Assembly (NCBI RefSeq): GCF_042408815.1
Contig: NZ_JBHOQR010000016.1
Span: forward strand, 5,164 to 69,163
Source: Thermoflexus sp042408815
GTDB lineage: Bacteria > Chloroflexota > Anaerolineae > Thermoflexales > Thermoflexaceae
DNA length: 64,000 nucleotides
Direction: 5' to 3'
This document shows positions 60,354 to 64,000 of this stretch, in pieces (position 1 is the first letter of the stretch; each line of letters starts with the position of its first letter). A model generated the notes under the pieces. The model was not told where the DNA came from. It did no database searches and worked only from the letters and a program-made list of their open reading frames with translations. The position numbers were made by a program, and so were the translations under genes.

Positions 60354-60439
60354 TGCCATCCCCCATCGATCTCAAAAGTTATTCCCCGGGCTGACCCAGC
60401 GGTGCCCGAATCCGAGAGGCGGGAAGCCCCCTTCCCCAG

Positions 60440-60721
60440 TCACCGGACTCCCGTTTTCTTTTCCTTAACTGTGTGACCGCGATAGGTCCGTGTGGGAGCG
60501 AATTCCCCCAGACGGTGCCCGACCATCTGCTCCGTAATGTAAATGGGCACGTGGCGCCGCCCGTCGTGGACAGCAATGGTATGCCCTACCATCTGCGGGA
60601 AGATCACCGAGGCGCGGGACCAGGTGCGGATGACCCGCTTCTCTCCTCGACGATTCAGCTCCTCGATCCTCTTCAGCAGCTTAGGATCACAATACGGGCC
60701 CTTCTTCAGCGAACGCCCCAT
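60440..60721 (-). CDS. rpsS: 30S ribosomal protein S19
   Basis: The 93-residue product starts GRSLKKGPYCDPKLLKRIEE. It also shows RTWSRASVIFPQMVGHTIAV and HRLGEFAPTRTYRGH, the full S19 signature. It lies between rplB and rplV with short gaps. Confidence 0.98.
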   Translation of the reverse strand: MGRSLKKGPYCDPKLLKRIEELNRRGEKRVIRTWSRASVIFPQMVGHTIAVHDGRRHVPIYITEQMVGHRLGEFAPTRTYRGHTVKEKKTGVR

Positions 60722-60748
60722 ACTCGATCACCCCCTTCAGGGTTCCTT

Positions 60749-61585
60749 TCACTTCTTCTTCTGGCGGCGCTGGATGATGTATTTATCGGTGGCCTTGTTG
60801 CGCCGTGTCTTCTTGCCCAGCGCGTGCTTACCCCAGGGCGTCTTCGGATAGGGCAGGCCGATGGGCGCCCGGCCCTCGCCGCCGCCGTGCGGATGATCCC
60901 GCGGCGACATTGCCGAGCCGCGCACCGTGGGGCGGATGCCCAGCCACCGCTTACGGCCGGCCTTGCCGAGCCGGATATTCGCGTGCTCCAGGTTCCCCAC
61001 CTGGCCGATGGTCGCATAGCACTCCAGACGGACCTTCCGGATCTCCCCGGAGGGCAGGCGCAGGATGGCATATCCTTCCTCTTTCCCCAGCAACTGCGCG
61101 ACCGCGCCTGCCGCCCGGGCGATCTGACCGCCATGCCCGGGATACAGCTCCACGTTATGCACTAGGGTCCCCACCGGGATGTTGGCCAACGGCATGGCGT
61201 TGCCCACCTTGATCTCCGCCTGCGGTCCGCTCATCACGATATCCCCAACCTGCAGGCCCAGGGGCGCCAGGATGTAACGCTTTTCCCCATCCGCATATTG
61301 CAACAGCGCGATGCGGGCCGTGCGGTTGGGATCATATTCGATGCTGATCACCTTCGCCGGAATGCCTTCCTTGTCCCGACGCTTGAAGTCGATGATGCGA
61401 TAAAGCCGCTTGTGGCCACCTCCCCGATGGCGAACCGTGATCCGGCCCTGAAAGTTTCGCCCGGCGTGCTTTTTCAAAGGAACAACCAAGGATTTCTCCG
61501 GCTCATCCCTGGTGATTTCCTCAAAGGTATAACCGGTCGCATTGCGGCGACCGGGCGTTGTCGGCTTGTAGACCTTGATCCCCAT
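60749..61585 (-). CDS. rplB: 50S ribosomal protein L2
   Basis: The 278-residue product starts GIKVYKPTTPGRRNATGYTF. It also shows GGGHKRLYRIIDFKR, AGAVAQLLGKEEGYAILRLP and the peptidyl-transferase-near PTVRGSAMSPRDHPHGGGEG, including the conserved His. The basic tail ends in RRQKKK. Lies between rplW and rpsS. Confidence 0.98.
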   Translation of the reverse strand: MGIKVYKPTTPGRRNATGYTFEEITRDEPEKSLVVPLKKHAGRNFQGRITVRHRGGGHKRLYRIIDFKRRDKEGIPAKVISIEYDPNRTARIALLQYADGEKRYILAPLGLQVGDIVMSGPQAEIKVGNAMPLANIPVGTLVHNVELYPGHGGQIARAAGAVAQLLGKEEGYAILRLPSGEIRKVRLECYATIGQVGNLEHANIRLGKAGRKRWLGIRPTVRGSAMSPRDHPHGGGEGRAPIGLPYPKTPWGKHALGKKTRRNKATDKYIIQRRQKKK

Positions 61586-61694
61586 GGGTCCTCCTCCACT
61601 GCTGGGATCCCTCCTCGCCGAACCGACCGACGGGAGCCGGCGCCCCGGCCTTCCCCGCCCTGCTCGACAGGCCTTCGACCGGGATTACGGGCGC

Positions 61695-62003
61695 TTAGAC
61701 CTCGAAGAGATCGATCCGCTGGCCCGGGGCAATTTGAACGATCGCCTTCTTCCAGCCCGGGCGGCGAACCACCTGCTTGGGCTTGTTGCTGAGAATCCGC
61801 ACCCGCCAATCTCGTCGTCGCTTGGCCGGGACGTTGATAATCCGCACATCCAGAACACGGACGTTAAAGATCTTCTCTACGGCCTCCCGAATCTGGTGAC
61901 GGTTCGCCCGCGGATCCACCTCAAACACGTATTGATTCATCTCCTTGAGCCGGGTCGTCTTCTCCGTGATCACCGGCCGTTTGATCACTTCATACAGGTC
62001 CAT
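61695..62003 (-). CDS. rplW: 50S ribosomal protein L23
   Basis: The 102-residue product starts MDLYEVIKRPVITEKTTRLK. It shows FEVDPRANRHQIREAVEKIF, the L23 core that forms the docking site at the exit tunnel. The end GQRIDLFEV is slightly longer than average. It lies between rplD and rplB. Confidence 0.98.
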   Translation of the reverse strand: MDLYEVIKRPVITEKTTRLKEMNQYVFEVDPRANRHQIREAVEKIFNVRVLDVRIINVPAKRRRDWRVRILSNKPKQVVRRPGWKKAIVQIAPGQRIDLFEV

Positions 62004-62031
62004 TTTCCCGTCCCCCGCTCAGGGCTCTCGA

Positions 62032-62709
62032 TCAAGCCGCCGATGCGGCCTCCGCTGGAGGCCGCGCGAATTTCTTACGGATCACCGGACGCGTCAGCCA
62101 GTCCTCAATCATGGCCAGCGCATCCCGCGGAATAATCAGAGTCTCATACTTGAAAAGATCCCGGATATTCAGGCACATGGCATGGAGATAAGCCACATTG
62201 GGCAAGTTACGCACTGCCCGCTTCACGTTCTCGTTCGGTCCAGCGAGCAGGATCAGAGCGCTTTTGCCGACGGGCAGCCGCCCCAGGATCTCTTTCATGA
62301 GCCGGGTCCGCGGCTCCGGCAGCTCCAGGCGATCCAGTACCAGGATCTGACCTTCCTTTGCCTTCACGGAGAGGGCGGAGCGCAAAGCGGCACGGCGCAT
62401 TTTCTTGGGCATCTTCTGCTCATAACTGCGCGGCCGCGGCCCGAACACGATTCCACCGTGATACCAGTGCGGTGCATCCCGGCTGCCCTGGCGAGCCCGC
62501 CCGGTGTGCTTCTGGGGCCACATCTTACGGCTGCTGTAATGCACCTCCCCCCGGGTCTTCGTTTTGTGGGTCCCCAGACGAGCGTTGGCCAACTGCCGGA
62601 CCAGCGCCTGATGCATCAACGGAATATGAATGGGGGCCTCGAACACTTCCGGTCGCAGCTCCATCTCCCCCACCTGCTGTCCTTCCATATTCCAGACCGG
62701 CACGCGCAT
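62032..62709 (-). CDS. rplD: 50S ribosomal protein L4
   Basis: From the ATG at 62709, with AGGAGG eight bases upstream, the product has 225 residues. HKTKTRGEVHYSSRKMWPQK and GTGRARQGS-like KHTGRARQGSRDAPHW form the tunnel loop. LVLDRLELPEPRTRLMKEIL and NVKRAVRNLPNV are in the globular part. The tail is Ala-rich. L4 represses the S10 operon in E. coli. Confidence 0.98.
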   Translation of the reverse strand: MRVPVWNMEGQQVGEMELRPEVFEAPIHIPLMHQALVRQLANARLGTHKTKTRGEVHYSSRKMWPQKHTGRARQGSRDAPHWYHGGIVFGPRPRSYEQKMPKKMRRAALRSALSVKAKEGQILVLDRLELPEPRTRLMKEILGRLPVGKSALILLAGPNENVKRAVRNLPNVAYLHAMCLNIRDLFKYETLIIPRDALAMIEDWLTRPVIRKKFARPPAEAASAA

Positions 62710-62789
62710 CGCAACGCCTCCTGAAACGTATCCCCAACCACCTTCGCGGACAGGCCGTCTCCGTAGCCTGCCCATGGCGAAAGCGCCCC

Positions 62790-63431
62790 TCAATACGGCC
62801 GTTTGGCCTGGCGAATAATCACCAGCCCGCCCCGGGGACCTGGGACAGCGCCCTTGAGGGCGATCAGATGGCGCTCTGGATCCACCCAGACGACCTGGAG
62901 ATTGCGGACTGTCACCCGCTCATTTCCATAATGGCCCGCCATCCGCTTTCCTTTCACCACTCGACCGGGATCGGTGTTGGTCCCGATCGATCCGGGGGCG
63001 CGATGGCGATCAGACTGGCCGTGGGTTTTCGCCTGTCGGGCGAAACCATGGCGCTTGATGCCTCCGGCAAAGCCGCGTCCTTTCGACCAGCCGGTCACAT
63101 CCACCCGTTCCCCGGGTGAGAAGATCGAGACCGTCAACACCTGACCTTCCTGATAAGAGGCCAGGGCCTCTGGGCCAGGGAGGCGGATCTCCCGCAACAC
63201 CCGCAGTGGGGGGAGATTCCGCTTGAGCAGATGCCCCCGTTCGCCCTGGGTTAGCCGTCGGGGCTTGGTTTCCTCAAAGCCCAGCTGGATGGCAGCATAA
63301 CCATCCCGCTCCAGCGTCCGGAGCTGCGTCACATAGCAGGGTCCGGCCCGGAGAACCGTCACCGGGATCACTTCGCCTTGCTCATTAAACATCTGAGTCA
63401 TTCCGATTTTGCGCGCCAACAAACCTTTCAT
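62790..63431 (-). CDS. rplC: 50S ribosomal protein L3
   Basis: The 213-residue product starts KGLLARKIGMTQMFNEQGEV. The long loop near the peptidyl-transferase centre shows GWSKGRGFAGGIKRHGFARQ and HRAPGSIGTNTDPGRVVKGK. It lies 65 bases after rpsJ and 80 before rplD. Confidence 0.98.
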   Translation of the reverse strand: MKGLLARKIGMTQMFNEQGEVIPVTVLRAGPCYVTQLRTLERDGYAAIQLGFEETKPRRLTQGERGHLLKRNLPPLRVLREIRLPGPEALASYQEGQVLTVSIFSPGERVDVTGWSKGRGFAGGIKRHGFARQAKTHGQSDRHRAPGSIGTNTDPGRVVKGKRMAGHYGNERVTVRNLQVVWVDPERHLIALKGAVPGPRGGLVIIRQAKRPY

Positions 63432-63496
63432 CGGTTAGCCTCCCGTGGGGACTGGTCGCCTATCCCGGCCCATCATCCCCCAGATCCATCCACTCA

Positions 63497-63805
63497 TCAG
63501 ATCTTAATTTCGATATCCACGCCTGCTGGAAGGTTCAGGCGCATCAGTTGATCGATGGTTTTCGGATCCGGATCGAGGACATCGATCAACCGTTTGTGAG
63601 TGCGGATCTCGAAATGTTCCTGAGAATCCTTATCGATAAACGGCGAGCGGATCACGGTGAACCGTTCCCGTTTCGTCGGAAGCGGGATCGGGCCGATAAC
63701 CCGCGCGCCGGTGCGTTCCGCCACCTCCACAATCCGGCGAGCGGATTCGTCCAGGATCCGGTGATCGTATGCCTTCAGACGGATGCGCAATCGCTGCTTG
63801 GCCAT
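63497..63805 (-). CDS. rpsJ: 30S ribosomal protein S10
   Basis: From the ATG at 63805 the product has 102 residues: QRLRIRLKAYDHRILDESAR at the start, then GPIPLPTKRERFTVIRSPFI and HFEIRTHKRLIDVLDPDPKT. S10 also serves in antitermination with NusB. It is the first gene of the S10 group after tuf. Confidence 0.98.
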   Translation of the reverse strand: MAKQRLRIRLKAYDHRILDESARRIVEVAERTGARVIGPIPLPTKRERFTVIRSPFIDKDSQEHFEIRTHKRLIDVLDPDPKTIDQLMRLNLPAGVDIEIKI

Positions 63806-63858
63806 AGGCCTCACCACAAGTATCTGGGATCATGAAGCTGGGGATCCGAAACCCTCAT

Positions 63859-64000
63859 CTAATCCAGGATTTTGGTGACGACGCCGGCGCCGACGGTCAG
63901 GCCGCCTTCCCGGATGGCGAACCGCAACCCTTCCTCAATGGCCACCGGCGCGATCAGCCGCACCCGCAGGTTCACATTGTCCCCCGGCATCACCATCTCC
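63859..64000 (-). CDS. tuf: Elongation factor Tu, C-terminal end (gene continues outside the window)
   Basis: The last 47 codons are visible. They read EMVMPGDNVNLRVRLIAPVA and IEEGLRFAIREGGLTVGAG followed by VVTKILD and TAG, the domain 3 end of EF-Tu. It lies 54 bases upstream of rpsJ, the normal str-S10 junction. Confidence 0.97.
   Translation of the reverse strand, partial: EMVMPGDNVNLRVRLIAPVAIEEGLRFAIREGGLTVGAGVVTKILD

Noticed and set aside
1..64000. CRISPR arrays, rRNA genes and intact insertion sequences
   Set aside because: No regularly spaced repeats, no rRNA signature and no transposase with terminal inverted repeats were found on either strand.

Overview
The window looks like a chromosomal segment from a thermophilic, GC-rich member of the Chloroflexota, probably Anaerolineae/Thermoflexus-like. 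This placement is an inference. It rests on the gene families present: Chloroflexota-style GT-C membrane proteins with C-terminal beta modules, an AmaP-like protein, an archaeal-type apgM, a Uma2 remnant and zinc-binding S4, S14 and L36. No rRNA, CRISPR array or intact insertion sequence was found. Codon use and GC look even throughout, except in a few decayed stretches.

Layout. 1-2.5 kb: a cut membrane gene and a GT-C glycosyltransferase on the minus strand. 2.7-11.6 kb: plus-strand genes for a coiled-coil PD-(D/E)XK protein, a small membrane protein, apgM, an M28 lipoprotein peptidase, an LLM flavin oxidoreductase, a hotdog thioesterase, an orphan molybdopterin-dehydrogenase FAD subunit and the bifunctional RelA/SpoT enzyme. 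11.7-15.7 kb: a minus-strand housekeeping group (small ORF-era-truB-ribF-amaP-like). Then tRNA-Leu(CAA) with its own promoter. 15.8-17.3 kb: a graveyard of three broken genes (phytoene synthase, DNA photolyase, DUF523-DUF1722/YbgA-type). 17.4-22.9 kb: ftsH, then on the minus strand a second, larger GT-C protein and a SIS-domain protein. 23-28.5 kb: an HExxH protein, an SQR-like flavoprotein, endonuclease III overlapping tail-to-tail with a PcrA/UvrD helicase, and an unknown gene. 28.5-35.4 kb: an MFS transporter, a possible nucleotidyltransferase-like protein, a C39 peptidase with TPRs, a flavin reductase, DegV, a broken Uma2 and a polysaccharide deacetylase. 35.5-43.9 kb, minus strand: UDP-glucose dehydrogenase, a BMP-type (nucleoside-like) ABC importer in which one permease is fused to the two-domain ATPase, a cold-shock protein with a long leader, an inositol-monophosphatase-family enzyme and a sugar-type solute-binding lipoprotein. 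44.0-44.9 kb: a nitrilase-family enzyme behind a perfect inverted repeat that covers its ribosome binding site.

45-64 kb is one continuous minus-strand S10-spc-alpha ribosomal superoperon. In transcription order it reads tuf(end)-rpsJ-rplC-rplD-rplW-rplB-rpsS-rplV-rpsC-rplP-rpmC-rpsQ-rplN-rplX-rplE-rpsN-rpsH-rplF-rplR-rpsE-rpmD-rplO-secY-adk-map-rpmJ-rpsM-rpsK-rpsD-rpoA-rplQ-truA-rplM-rpsI. infA is missing from its usual place between map and rpmJ. That place holds about 300 bases of non-coding DNA with a 10-bp tandem repeat.

The most interesting points are the decayed light-response locus, where the two opposing gene stubs fit a single deletion across a divergent crtB/phr promoter region; the ABC permease-ATPase fusion; the absent infA; the inverted repeat before the nitrilase gene; a palindromic insert inside pcrA; and the repeated beta modules of the GT-C proteins.
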